DNA of 37,088 bases, from positions 1 through 37,088 of the forward strand of contig CAJQTA010000051.1 in the NCBI GenBank assembly GCA_905618895.1, given 5' to 3'. The notes beneath the pieces are model-generated. The model worked only from the letters and a program-made list of their open reading frames with translations, ran no database searches and was not told the DNA's origin. Of the stretch, positions 18,331-26,209 are shown piece after piece. The number at the start of each line of letters is the position of its first letter. Positions within the stretch are counted from its first letter, which is position 1. Both the position numbers and the translations under genes were made by a program. This stretch comes from an uncultured Candidatus Pelagibacter sp. (GTDB lineage: Bacteria > Pseudomonadota > Alphaproteobacteria > Pelagibacterales > Pelagibacteraceae).

Positions 18331-19071
18331 ATGAAATCAATATCAGCTAATCTTAATATTATGATAAAGGCTGCTGAAAAAGCTTCAAGAGCTTTAATTA
18401 GAGATTTTGGTGAAATAGAAAAATTGCAAGTGTCCATTAAGGGCCCTACTGACTTTGTTTCAAGTGCAGATTTAAAAGCAGAAAAAATAATTATTGAAGA
18501 ATTAAGGAAAGCGAGACCAAATTATTCTATAGTTAGTGAAGAAGATGGTTCTGAAATTAATAAAGATAAAAAAAATACCTGGGTAATAGATCCAATTGAT
18601 GGAACAACAAATTTTTTACATGGTGTCCCTCATTTTGCAATCTCAATTGCATTAAAATCTGAAAACGAGATTGTTTCGGGTGTAATTTATGACCCTATAA
18701 AAGATGAAATGTTTTATGCTGAAAAAGACAATGGAGCATTTTTTAACAATCAAAGAATCAAAGTCTCAAAAAAAAAAGAAATTAATAGTTGTTTATTTGC
18801 TACTGGAGGAAAATCTCAAGTTGAAATTGATTTACCAGTAAGAAAATCTGGAAGTGCAGCTCTTGATATGGCCTATGTTTCTGCTGGTAGATATGATGGA
18901 TATTTTCAAAATAACCTTAATTTATGGGATATCGCAGCTGGAATAATAATCTTAAAAGAAGCTGGAGGAGTAATTAATGAAATTGACTTATCTCAAAATA
19001 AGAATATTCAAATCAGAGCTTCAAGTATGGCTATAAGCGATAAAATGCTTGAAAAATTGAAGAACTTTTAA
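18331..19071 (+). CDS. suhB: Inositol monophosphatase family protein
   Basis: Mg2+-dependent sugar-phosphate phosphatase of the IMPase/SuhB/CysQ superfamily. The metal-binding motifs are SEEDGSE near residue 70, DPIDGTTNFLHGVPHF near 89 and LWDIAAGIIILKEAGG near 198. GSAALDMAYVSAGRYDGYF is a classic SuhB block. The 246-residue length is normal. The true substrate (myo-inositol-1-phosphate, another sugar phosphate or a nucleotide) cannot be read from the sequence, so the gene symbol is by closest family. Confidence 0.92.
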   Translation: MKSISANLNIMIKAAEKASRALIRDFGEIEKLQVSIKGPTDFVSSADLKAEKIIIEELRKARPNYSIVSEEDGSEINKDKKNTWVIDPIDGTTNFLHGVPHFAISIALKSENEIVSGVIYDPIKDEMFYAEKDNGAFFNNQRIKVSKKKEINSCLFATGGKSQVEIDLPVRKSGSAALDMAYVSAGRYDGYFQNNLNLWDIAAGIIILKEAGGVINEIDLSQNKNIQIRASSMAISDKMLEKLKNF

Positions 19072-19099
19072 TTGTTTTATAAAATTCTTTTGCTATAAG
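19072..19099 (+). promoter_or_regulatory. Probable rpmE promoter with extended -10
   Basis: TTGTTT (19072-19077), a 16-nt spacer and TATAAG (19094-19099), preceded by TG at 19091-19092 as in extended -10 promoters. The predicted start of transcription lies at about 19105-19107, which is the rpmE ATG itself, so the message would have almost no leader. No Shine-Dalgarno is seen before rpmE, which fits that reading. Confidence 0.45.
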
Positions 19100-19106
19100 T
19101 CTCGAT

Positions 19107-19337
19107 ATGAAAAAAGACATACACCCAAATTATCATACAATAAAAGTTGAAATGACTGATGGAACACAATTTGAAACAAAATCAACTTGGGGTGCTGAAG
19201 GTGATATCTTAAAATTAGAAATCGATCCAAAATCTCATTCTGCATGGACAGGTGGAAAACAAAAATTGATGGATAAAGGAAGAGTTAGTAAGTTTAATAA
19301 AAAATTTCAAAATTTTAGATCAGAAAAGAAAGATTAA
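19107..19337 (+). CDS. rpmE: 50S ribosomal protein L31, zinc-independent type
   Basis: Large-subunit ribosomal protein. [20 protein letters not shown] and the later [18 protein letters not shown] and [11 protein letters not shown] are L31 hallmarks. The CxxC zinc ligands of classical L31 are absent and there is no Cys at all, so this is a C-minus form that does not need zinc. The 76-residue length is normal. It has its own likely promoter just upstream and is followed directly, with no gap, by the trcR homologue. Confidence 0.95.
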   Translation: MKKDIHPNYHTIKVEMTDGTQFETKSTWGAEGDILKLEIDPKSHSAWTGGKQKLMDKGRVSKFNKKFQNFRSEKKD

Positions 19338-19925
19338 ATGTCTAATGTTCCATTAATGCCAATGGCAACAGCCGTTTGGTTGGTAGAAAATACCACACTC
19401 ACATTTAAACAGATATCAAATTTTTGTAACTTGCATGAGATTGAAATACAAGGGATTGCTGATGGTGAGGTGGCAAAAGGTATAATGGCATATAATCCGA
19501 TAATTTCTGGTCAACTTACTAGAGAAGAAATTGAATTATCTTCAAAAGATGAAAGTAGACCTCTGCAGATTAAGAATATTGATATTGAGATTTCTAGCTC
19601 AGATAAAAAGATTAAAAAATATATACCTTTATCTAAAAGACAAGATAAACCAGATTCAGCACTTTGGTTAATCAAGCATCATTCTCAACTAAAAGACTCT
19701 CAAATAGCTAAGTTAGTTGGAATAACAAAAAACTCTGTAACATCTATAAAAAATAAAAGTTACTGGAATTACAATAATTTAAATCCTAAAGATCCAGTTG
19801 CAATGAGTTTATTTTCTCAAAAAGATTTAATTGAAGCTATTGAAAAAGCAGAAAGACGAATAAAAAGAGAAAAAAAAGAAAAAGAAAAAGCAAAACAAGC
19901 AAGAGAGGTGTCAAATAATGAATAA
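19338..19925 (+). CDS. trcR: DUF1013 protein, TrcR-type cell-cycle transcriptional regulator
   Basis: Alphaproteobacteria-specific DUF1013 family, described as cell-cycle transcriptional regulator TrcR. Conserved blocks are MPMATAVWLVENTTLTFKQI, HEIEIQGIADGEVAKGI and, further on, PDSALWLIKHHSQLKDSQIAKLVG, which reads as a helix-turn-helix (ITKNSVTSIKN). The C-terminal 30 residues are highly charged, R/K/E-rich. The 195-residue length is in the family range. It abuts rpmE and precedes rpsU in the same direction. The regulator role is family knowledge; no target is visible here. Confidence 0.85.
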   Translation: MSNVPLMPMATAVWLVENTTLTFKQISNFCNLHEIEIQGIADGEVAKGIMAYNPIISGQLTREEIELSSKDESRPLQIKNIDIEISSSDKKIKKYIPLSKRQDKPDSALWLIKHHSQLKDSQIAKLVGITKNSVTSIKNKSYWNYNNLNPKDPVAMSLFSQKDLIEAIEKAERRIKREKKEKEKAKQAREVSNNE

Positions 19926-19981
19926 ATTTAATAGACATCAAAATTTTATAGTGATAATTACTCACTTTTTTAGAAGTATTT

Positions 19982-20176
19982 ATGAAAATAGAAGTTAAAG
20001 ATAACAATATTGAACAAGCGCTTAGAGTTCTGAAAAGAAAACTACAGCGTGATGGATTCTTTAAAGTGGTTAAACTCAAGAGCGTTTATGAGAAACCTTC
20101 TGAAAAGAAAAAAAGAATACAACAAGAAAATATTAAAAGAGTTAAAAAGTTAAATAAACTTAAGAATAGAATTTAA
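19982..20176 (+). CDS. rpsU: 30S ribosomal protein S21
   Basis: Small-subunit protein that helps mRNA start-site pairing. The 64-residue product starts MKIEVKDNNIEQALRVLKRK and continues FKVVKLKSVYEKPSEKKKR, typical of S21. The basic C-terminal tail contains KRVKKLNKLKN. There is no strong Shine-Dalgarno. A weak promoter-like pair, TAGACA (19932-19937) and GATAAT (19953-19958), with a 15-nt spacer precedes it. The stop is only 6 nt from the tRNA gene, so S21 and the initiator tRNA may share a transcript. Confidence 0.94.
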   Translation: MKIEVKDNNIEQALRVLKRKLQRDGFFKVVKLKSVYEKPSEKKKRIQQENIKRVKKLNKLKNRI

Positions 20177-20182
20177 GTATAC

Positions 20183-20262
<80 letters not shown>

Positions 20263-20331
20263 CCAACAACACTTTTTTGATTTAGATAACGTTCAGAAAA
20301 TAATCTTACCGCACCATTGACGCACTCGGAG

Positions 20332-20406
20332 TCAAAAATTGACCACAACGATCGCTACTACGACTAAAAGTTCTATTAGGGTGAGGGCTTTTGCACTTGT
20401 CTGCAT
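20332..20406 (-). pseudogene. Truncated pilin N-terminus (third pilin copy)
   Basis: A 24-codon open frame whose translation from the ATG at 20406 contains KALTLIELLVVVAIV. This matches the processing site and hydrophobic start of the two complete pilins next to it, with Leu for Phe after the cleavage site. After VVVNF it hits TGA, so the rest of the helix and the whole globular domain are missing. Its ATG overlaps the stop codon of the neighbouring pilin (TAATG). It is either the remains of a third tandem pilin or a silent 5' donor segment. Confidence 0.7.
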
Positions 20407-20885
20407 TATTCTACCATAATAAAATCAACAAATTGATTTTTTACATCATTGCATGGCAACCTTACGCAAGTAGCTACCATAATTTGATTAAATACACTTG
20501 TTGTTTTAATAAAAATATAACCAACATTATAATCATATTGATAACCTGTTAGATTACTACTTGTGGTGTGCGCATCAAATCTAGTAGCATATAGATTCTT
20601 TGTTTTCTTAAAATTTTTTATAGTTGCATTGGATATTGTTGAATAAATGTTATTACAATTTAAGTCACCATTCATTCCAGTGGAATTTCCCAAAGTACAT
20701 AGCATGGATTCATTTGTTATATATTTTACAGTTTGAGCATGTATTTGTTTAACAGCATTAGCTTTTGCACTTGCTGTATACCCATTATAAGCAACCACCC
20801 CTACAGCAGCTAGAATACCGATGATGGCTACGACGACTAGGAGTTCTATTAATGTGAAGGCTTTTTGTTTTTTTACTAACACCAT
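20406..20885 (-). CDS. Type IV pilin-like protein B
   Basis: Class III signal and N-terminal helix: KKQKA then FTLIELLVVVAIIGILAA, with Glu at +5 of the mature protein. Prepilin peptidase is expected to cut before Phe10. The residue before the cut is Ala rather than the usual Gly. The rest (to 159 residues) is a short globular domain with four Cys (LCTLGNS, DLNCNN, ATCVRLPC) that could form two disulfides. The first 35 residues are nearly identical to pilin A and then the sequence diverges. It overlaps the end of pilin A by 10 nt. No assembly genes (pilB, pilC, pilD, pilQ) lie in this window. Confidence 0.9.
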   Translation of the reverse strand: MVLVKKQKAFTLIELLVVVAIIGILAAVGVVAYNGYTASAKANAVKQIHAQTVKYITNESMLCTLGNSTGMNGDLNCNNIYSTISNATIKNFKKTKNLYATRFDAHTTSSNLTGYQYDYNVGYIFIKTTSVFNQIMVATCVRLPCNDVKNQFVDFIMVE

Positions 20886-21367
20886 GCTGATAATTTAAAT
20901 AATGTTCCACCAAACTCCCAAGGAGAAGGGTTTAGATCCTTGCTAACATAGGTCCTAACATAAATTGCACACTTATCACGGCCTGTATTAACATCTACTG
21001 CAATCGCTTCTTCTATATACCCACCTGTAAGCTCCATACATCCTCTATTTTTTCTATATACGTTTTTACAAATATTATTATTTACATGAGTTTTTAGTTT
21101 ATTTGCAAAATCTGCTTTATTATTAGAGCTGCAACTATAAGTAACTTTATTTCCTGAGGCATTTTTAAAAAGTATTTCATTGCCAAGCTCACACTCCATA
21201 GCTTTAGCCATGAGAAAGTTTAAAACAATCTTATGATTTGCTTTAAGTGTTTTGTCTTTAGCTTGAGCTGTATACCCATTATAAGCAACCACACCAACTG
21301 CAGCAAGAATACCGATGATAGCTACTACGACTAGGAGTTCTATTAGGGTGAAAGCTTTTTTATTCAT
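20876..21367 (-). CDS. Type IV pilin-like protein A
   Basis: Starts MNKKA then FTLIELLVVVAIIGILAAVG, a type IV pilin/pseudopilin leader cut before Phe6 with Glu at +5. After the shared helix (ending VAYNGYTAQAK) comes a variable domain of about 125 residues with six Cys, including CELG, SCSSN, NICKN, RGCMEL, DKCAIY and the terminal Cys. The CxLGN spacing after the helix resembles pilin B, so the two are paralogues. A likely promoter with extended -10 lies upstream. A major-pilin or DNA-uptake role is possible from family knowledge; which one is not shown. Confidence 0.9.
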   Translation of the reverse strand: MNKKAFTLIELLVVVAIIGILAAVGVVAYNGYTAQAKDKTLKANHKIVLNFLMAKAMECELGNEILFKNASGNKVTYSCSSNNKADFANKLKTHVNNNICKNVYRKNRGCMELTGGYIEEAIAVDVNTGRDKCAIYVRTYVSKDLNPSPWEFGGTLFKLSAWC

Positions 21368-21369
21368 AA

Positions 21370-21405
21370 ACGTCTTGACGTAAATATTGAGATTTTATTC
21401 TAGCA
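21370..21405 (-). promoter_or_regulatory. Pilin A promoter and leader inverted repeat
   Basis: On the minus strand TGCTAGAAT (extended -10, 21397-21405) predicts a start near 21390 and a leader of about 22 nt. No convincing -35 is visible. Between this and the ATG lies the exact inverted repeat ACGTC-AA-GACGT (21370-21381), just 2 nt before the start codon, where a Shine-Dalgarno would be expected; none is seen. It could be an operator or a leader hairpin. Confidence 0.35.
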
Positions 21406-21505
21406 TAACCTCTGCCGTAAGAATACCGCACTCCAATAAAGTTTTGAGAATTTTATCTAGCTTATTTAAGGAATGTTGATTGTTTTACACAGAAATTGGG
21501 TCGTA

Positions 21506-21560
21506 CGTCAGGCTCATAACCTGAAGGTCGGCGGTTCAAATCCGTCCCCCGCAACCAATC
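21506..21560 (+). repeat. Right copy of the 55-nt repeat: partial tRNA-fMet
   Basis: Identical to 20208-20262: anticodon arm, variable loop, T arm, acceptor 3' strand, CCA and atc. The D arm and the 5' acceptor strand are missing, so it cannot fold into a tRNA. It marks the right border of the pilin cassette. The next gene starts 48 nt beyond it. Confidence 0.92.
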
Positions 21561-21607
21561 ACATCAACACTTTTTGATTTTAAATACATTCAATGCTATA
21601 GAAGGAT

Positions 21608-22330
21608 GTGTATAGTTTATCTATTATAATTCCTTTATTTAATGAAGAAAAAAGACTCTTAAAAAGTTTAATAAAATTAGATAAATTTATTAAGCATAAT
21701 AAAAAAAAAAATATTGAAATAATTTTTGTTAATGATGGCAGCACTGACACAACTAATAAGATTATTGATTTATTCATTAAGGAAAATAAAAAAAATATTA
21801 AATTCTCTTTAATAAAATATAAAAAAAATGTTGGAAAAGGTTATGCTATAAAAAAAGGTATATTAAAATCTAAAAAAAATTGGATATTAATTTGTGACGC
21901 CGATATGTCTGTTAACCCAAATCAATTCAATATTTGGTATAATAGTGATAAAATAATTGATAAAAATAAAGCCTATTTTGGTTCAAGAAGGCATAAAAAG
22001 TCAAATGTTAAAAGTTCTACAATTAGAAGGTCTCTTGGATATTTTTTCATAATTTTTATTAGAATATTATTTTTTATTAAATTAAGAGATTCCCAGTGTG
22101 GATTTAAAGTATTTCATAAAAGTTATGCTTTAAAGGTTTTTAGAAAGATAAGCTCATTTCGTTTTGCTTTTGATATTGAATTAATCATTATATTGACAAA
22201 ATTAAAAATAAATATAATTGAATTGCCACTTAAATGGGTGCACCAAGATGGGAGTAAATTAAGCCTTTTGTACGACATGCCAAAAATGATTTATGATATC
22301 TTTGTAATTAGATTTAAAAACCTCAAATAA
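21608..22330 (+). CDS. Family 2 glycosyltransferase, dolichyl-phosphate glucosyltransferase-like
   Basis: GT-A-fold transferase resembling Alg5/DPG synthase, which moves glucose or another sugar to a polyprenyl phosphate at the cytoplasmic face of the membrane. Motifs are IIPLFNEEKRLLKSL, FVNDGSTDTTNK, CDADMSVNP (DXD-like), RDSQCGFKVFHK and the C-terminal ELPLKWVHQDGSKLS. One hydrophobic stretch (FFIIFIRILFFI near 141) may sit in the membrane. The start is uncertain: an in-frame TAG at 21599 leaves only the GTG at 21608, and AAGGA lies immediately before it, closer than a normal Shine-Dalgarno. It opens the accessory block after the pilin cassette. Confidence 0.88.
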   Translation: MYSLSIIIPLFNEEKRLLKSLIKLDKFIKHNKKKNIEIIFVNDGSTDTTNKIIDLFIKENKKNIKFSLIKYKKNVGKGYAIKKGILKSKKNWILICDADMSVNPNQFNIWYNSDKIIDKNKAYFGSRRHKKSNVKSSTIRRSLGYFFIIFIRILFFIKLRDSQCGFKVFHKSYALKVFRKISSFRFAFDIELIIILTKLKINIIELPLKWVHQDGSKLSLLYDMPKMIYDIFVIRFKNLK

Positions 22331-22343
22331 ACAGTCCTATAAT

Positions 22344-23918
22344 CTATAAAAAAGATTTTACTAAAGCAGTTCCACCCTTTAGATATCTTTTAATATCTTC
22401 AAGTGTTCTAATCTTTAAAATTCTTTTAAAAATATAACTAGGTCTTAAGTAAAATTTTCTAAAAGCATAACGCTCCATATCTTTCAGTTCTTTGGGATTT
22501 TTATACCCTTCTGGTAGCCATGTTACATTCCAGCATTGATACTGTTCTAAATCTCTAGTTATAAATTTTCCCCATTTTCCTGCTTCTATTTCTTTAGATA
22601 ATTTGGTTCCAGGATATGGGCATACTAAAGTAAATTGAGCATAGTCTGGGTCAAGCTCAATAGCATTTTGTACAGTTTGTTTTGCTAACTCAGGTGTTTC
22701 TCCAGGTAGACCAATTAAAAATGATCCTCTCACTTCTATTCCAACTTCTTTGGTCCACTTTGCTACTTGTTTCATTCTATCAAAATTTTTATTTTTTCTA
22801 TTTGTCTGTATATTTTCTGCTAATTCTTCTATTGCTGTTTCATAACCGTAGAAAATATTCCAACAACCAGCTAAACGCATTAATTGCAGTATTTCCTTAT
22901 CAACAGTATTAACCGCGGCATAACAAGACCAAACTAAGTCTAAATTTTCTTTAATTAATAATTCTAAAAATTCTCTCATCCATTTTTTATGATAACTCAT
23001 TGTATCATCCCAAAAAGATATTTCCTTTATGCCATATCTTTCAACACACTCTTTTATTTCTTCTATTACTTTTTGGGGACTTCTTCTTCTTGCTCCAGTT
23101 CCTGCTTGATCACAAAAAGAACAAAAATATGGACAGCCTCTAATAACTACCATATTTGTTAATGGCAATTTTTTATATTGATTAGGCAAAGGTATATATC
23201 TCTCCATTGGAAACAAATCTCTTGCTGGTAATGGTAAATCATCTAAATCTTTTATATTTTCTTTTGGCTGATTCCTGATCACATTCCCATCTTTTTTGTA
23301 AATAATTCCTTTTATATTTTTTAATGTTTCGGAATCTGATAGAAATGCTTCTCTATTATATTTTTTTTCTTTAAATTTTTTTACAATATCATGGGCTATA
23401 TATTCTCCGTCTAAGCCATATGCAATAATATCAAAAACATCATAATCTTTAGCTGTTTCATTTCCAGCTACATTTGCATGTGAGCCACCTATTACAGTGA
23501 GTTTATTTGGAAGTTTTTCCCTAACTTTTCTAGCTAATTCTATTGCTCTAGCAAGTGAGTATGTGGTTGTAGAAAAACCTATTATAGCAGGATCTTTTTC
23601 AAGAATAATTTCATAAACTTTTTCATTATCAATTTTTAAAGTTGGACAATCTAATACTCCAACACCAAACCCTTGTTCCCTAACATATGCTGCGAGACTT
23701 GCCATGCCTAAAGGAATTAAGTCTCCACCAACTTCTCCCATATCTTCTTTTCCGTATCTTTCAGCTGTTGAGTCTGGTGGGTTAATAAATAAAATATCTA
23801 TTTTGTTATTCTGAGGTGCAAACCCTCTGTTTATAAATTCTTCAGTAGTAGGTATTTTTTTTACCTTTTCTTTTTTAAAGGTATTATTAAATTTGGTAAT
23901 TATTGAAGAAATATTCAT
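22344..23918 (-). CDS. Radical SAM protein with N-terminal B12-binding-like domain
   Basis: A 524-residue protein. The Rossmann-like domain of B12-binding type (about 40-180: ILFINPPDS, LIPLGMASLAAYVREQG, VIGGSHANVAG) precedes a radical SAM core with the Fe-S motif C262-x3-C266-x2-C269 in RGCPYFCSFCDQAG. SFLIGLPGETPEL is also typical. Members of this class methylate or rearrange lipids, sugars and antibiotics. The substrate here is unknown; neighbours suggest a surface lipid or glycan. I see no classical DxHxxG cobalamin motif, and many radical SAM members lack it. It is convergent with the glycosyltransferase (13-nt gap), and its closest neighbour upstream is divergent. Confidence 0.9.
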   Translation of the reverse strand: MNISSIITKFNNTFKKEKVKKIPTTEEFINRGFAPQNNKIDILFINPPDSTAERYGKEDMGEVGGDLIPLGMASLAAYVREQGFGVGVLDCPTLKIDNEKVYEIILEKDPAIIGFSTTTYSLARAIELARKVREKLPNKLTVIGGSHANVAGNETAKDYDVFDIIAYGLDGEYIAHDIVKKFKEKKYNREAFLSDSETLKNIKGIIYKKDGNVIRNQPKENIKDLDDLPLPARDLFPMERYIPLPNQYKKLPLTNMVVIRGCPYFCSFCDQAGTGARRRSPQKVIEEIKECVERYGIKEISFWDDTMSYHKKWMREFLELLIKENLDLVWSCYAAVNTVDKEILQLMRLAGCWNIFYGYETAIEELAENIQTNRKNKNFDRMKQVAKWTKEVGIEVRGSFLIGLPGETPELAKQTVQNAIELDPDYAQFTLVCPYPGTKLSKEIEAGKWGKFITRDLEQYQCWNVTWLPEGYKNPKELKDMERYAFRKFYLRPSYIFKRILKIRTLEDIKRYLKGGTALVKSFL

Positions 23919-23999
23919 TGTCTATTTTAATTTTTTAAATTTAGTATACTTATTGTCAAAACTTTACCAGATAATATTATTTTACAAAACAATATAATT

Positions 24000-26126
24000 A
24001 TGAGTAAAAAAAGTATCTTAATCTTAGTATTTTATAGTACTTTATCACTGATATTAACTACCTACATATTAGGAGTTGATAATTTATCTTTTGTTAATGG
24101 TAAATGGTTAGCTGCCCATGATGTAACTTCCGATATTCTTTCTTGGAAATTTTTTAAAGATGATATTTGGAGATTTCCTTTAGGAAGCAATCCCACCTAC
24201 GGCATGGAGATAGGTAGTGGAATAGCATTCTCAGGTTCAATTCCAATAATGGCTATTATCTTTAAATTATTCTCTGGAGCACTGCCTTATGATTTTCATT
24301 ATTTTAGTTTATGGATTTTTATTTGTCTTTTTCTTCAGTCATATATTGCTTTTCTTATTATTTATAACAAGACAGAAAATTTAACTTTTTCAATTGTTGG
24401 ATCGTTATTTTTTATTTTATCACCAATACTAATCAATCGATTAAGCATCCATTTATCATTATCTGCTCATTGGTTGATTTTAATAGGTTTCTATTTGGAA
24501 ACTAAAAAAGATATATTACATAAAAATTTTTATTGGGCTGCTCTTATTTCACTTTCTTCATTAATACATTTTTATTTTACACTTATGTTGCTTGGAATAT
24601 TTTTTATATTTCTTTTTAATGATTTTAAAGAAAAATTAAATTTCAAAAAACTTTTTATAGAACTTTTTACAGTCTTGGGATTTTTAACTTTTACAATGTT
24701 TATTATTGGGTATTTTCATGTGCCATTTACAGATGCTCTTGGCTATGGATATGGACGCTATACTTTAGATGTTGCGGGAATATTCAGTCAAAATACAACA
24801 CTGCCAAGTGGAAAAATTAGTTGGTCACTTTTTTTACCAGAAACTCCAAGGGTACCACTTGAAGGATTTGCATATTTAGGAATGGGCATGATTATGCTTT
24901 TAATCTTTGCAATTTTAATTTTTTTTTTTAATTTGCAAACTTTTATTAAAAAAAATAATTTTCTACCTTTTTTTTTGATAATATTAATTTTTACAACCGT
25001 GGCTATAACAAATAAAATTCACCTATTTAATAATTTAATATCTAGTTTTGAACTACCTACTGTATTATATGGAATGCTAAGTGTTGTACGTGCTTCAGGA
25101 AGATTATTTTGGCCGGTGTATTATCTTATTTTTTTAATTTCGATAATTTTTTTATATAAAAATTTTTCTAAAAAAAATTCAGTTTATATTTTAATATTGG
25201 CTTTTTGCTTACAGTTTGCTGATACTTATCCTGGTTTGAAAAAATTTTATAATTCAAATATTTTTATAGTTGAAAATAAAAAAATTGATTATTCTTTTTG
25301 GGAAAACGTAACTAATAAAAATTCAACACTAAGAACCACTTATCTTAATAATGAAACTAAATTTCTTCAGAGTTTGAGGGAAATTATGTTGTTAAAAAAT
25401 ATTAAAAACACCGATATAGCCACCCATGGAAGATACAATAGAAAGTTAGCTTCTGTTTCTAGATCAAATTTATATAAATCCTTTGATAAAAAACAATTTC
25501 CAAAAAATGTAATTTTTGCAGTTGATAACTACAACCACTTAAGAAATTTTAAATATTTGTTTAAAGATAAAGACGTAGGTTTTTTCTTAAAAGATAACGT
25601 GTGGCTGGCAGTCTTTGGTTATAAGGATGAAATGACAAGTTATGATGAAGATCAATTAGAAAAATATAACCCTATTACTTTAGTGGAAAATGAAAAAATA
25701 AACTTAGAGCTTAATAATCAAAGTTCTGTGCATGGATTTGGTTGGACGCACAATTTTACATCACCATTAAAGGGGCTTTGGACAGAAGGAAATATTTCAA
25801 GCTTACTTTTTGCATTAAACAAAAACACTAATAAGAACTCAAAAATAAAGATCAAAATAAACTCAATAATTACTAAAAAAAATCAGCCTATCAATTTTAC
25901 TGTTAAAATAGATGATAATTTCTCAAAAAAATTTAGTTTGAAAAATATTAATGAATTAAAAAATAATTCAATCTTTATTAAAGTTGATAAAAGTATGCTT
26001 AATAAAAAGATTATATATATAAAGTTTATAATTGATAACCCCACAACAAGATTAGAATTGTTGGAATCTCCAGATGCAAGAAAATTAGGAATTTTAGTAG
26101 AAAGTTTAGAATTAATTAATAATTAG
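24000..26126 (+). CDS. Large polytopic membrane protein, DUF6311-like (possible GT-C glycosyltransferase)
   Basis: A 708-residue protein with about ten membrane helices in the first 410 residues and a soluble, probably periplasmic, C-terminal region. The first loop reads AAHDVTSDILSWKFFKDDIW then RFPLGSNPTYGMEIGSGIAFSGS, which recalls DUF6311 proteins. An acidic first loop like this is where GT-C enzymes have catalytic Asp residues, so transfer of a lipid-linked sugar outside the membrane is plausible but unproven. The C-terminus resembles a beta-rich binding domain. A hairpin terminator follows at 26153-26177. Confidence 0.72.
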   Translation: MSKKSILILVFYSTLSLILTTYILGVDNLSFVNGKWLAAHDVTSDILSWKFFKDDIWRFPLGSNPTYGMEIGSGIAFSGSIPIMAIIFKLFSGALPYDFHYFSLWIFICLFLQSYIAFLIIYNKTENLTFSIVGSLFFILSPILINRLSIHLSLSAHWLILIGFYLETKKDILHKNFYWAALISLSSLIHFYFTLMLLGIFFIFLFNDFKEKLNFKKLFIELFTVLGFLTFTMFIIGYFHVPFTDALGYGYGRYTLDVAGIFSQNTTLPSGKISWSLFLPETPRVPLEGFAYLGMGMIMLLIFAILIFFFNLQTFIKKNNFLPFFLIILIFTTVAITNKIHLFNNLISSFELPTVLYGMLSVVRASGRLFWPVYYLIFLISIIFLYKNFSKKNSVYILILAFCLQFADTYPGLKKFYNSNIFIVENKKIDYSFWENVTNKNSTLRTTYLNNETKFLQSLREIMLLKNIKNTDIATHGRYNRKLASVSRSNLYKSFDKKQFPKNVIFAVDNYNHLRNFKYLFKDKDVGFFLKDNVWLAVFGYKDEMTSYDEDQLEKYNPITLVENEKINLELNNQSSVHGFGWTHNFTSPLKGLWTEGNISSLLFALNKNTNKNSKIKIKINSIITKKNQPINFTVKIDDNFSKKFSLKNINELKNNSIFIKVDKSMLNKKIIYIKFIIDNPTTRLELLESPDARKLGILVESLELINN

Positions 26127-26152
26127 TTAATTCATAATCTCCTTTTAAATTG

Positions 26153-26177
26153 AAAACCATCATAAATGGTTTATTTT
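26153..26177 (+). terminator. Intrinsic terminator after the DUF6311-like gene
   Basis: AAACCAT (26154-26160) pairs with ATGGTTT (26166-26172) across a 5-nt loop, followed by ATTTT. The stem has only two G:C pairs, so it is weak but well placed 27 nt after the stop codon. Confidence 0.6.
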
Positions 26178-26209
26178 GCGTATATAATTTTATATAACCA
26201 AAATTATTA

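Noticed and set aside
20406-21367. Full type IV pilus or type II secretion operon
   Set aside because: Only pilin-type genes are present; no ATPase, platform protein, secretin or prepilin peptidase gene is in the window.
21403-21418. GG-N10-GC pattern like a sigma-54 promoter before pilin A
   Set aside because: The match is minimal, and SAR11 genomes are known to have only RpoD- and RpoH-type sigma factors. The extended -10 reading is simpler.
21506-21557. Second tRNA-Met gene
   Set aside because: The 5' acceptor strand and D arm are missing; only the 3' part is present, so it is a repeat, not a tRNA.
22341-22357. Hairpin AATCT/AGATT between the convergent glycosyltransferase and radical SAM genes as a terminator
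   Set aside because: The stem is only 5 bp and AT-rich, and it overlaps the stop codon of the radical SAM gene; too weak to call.
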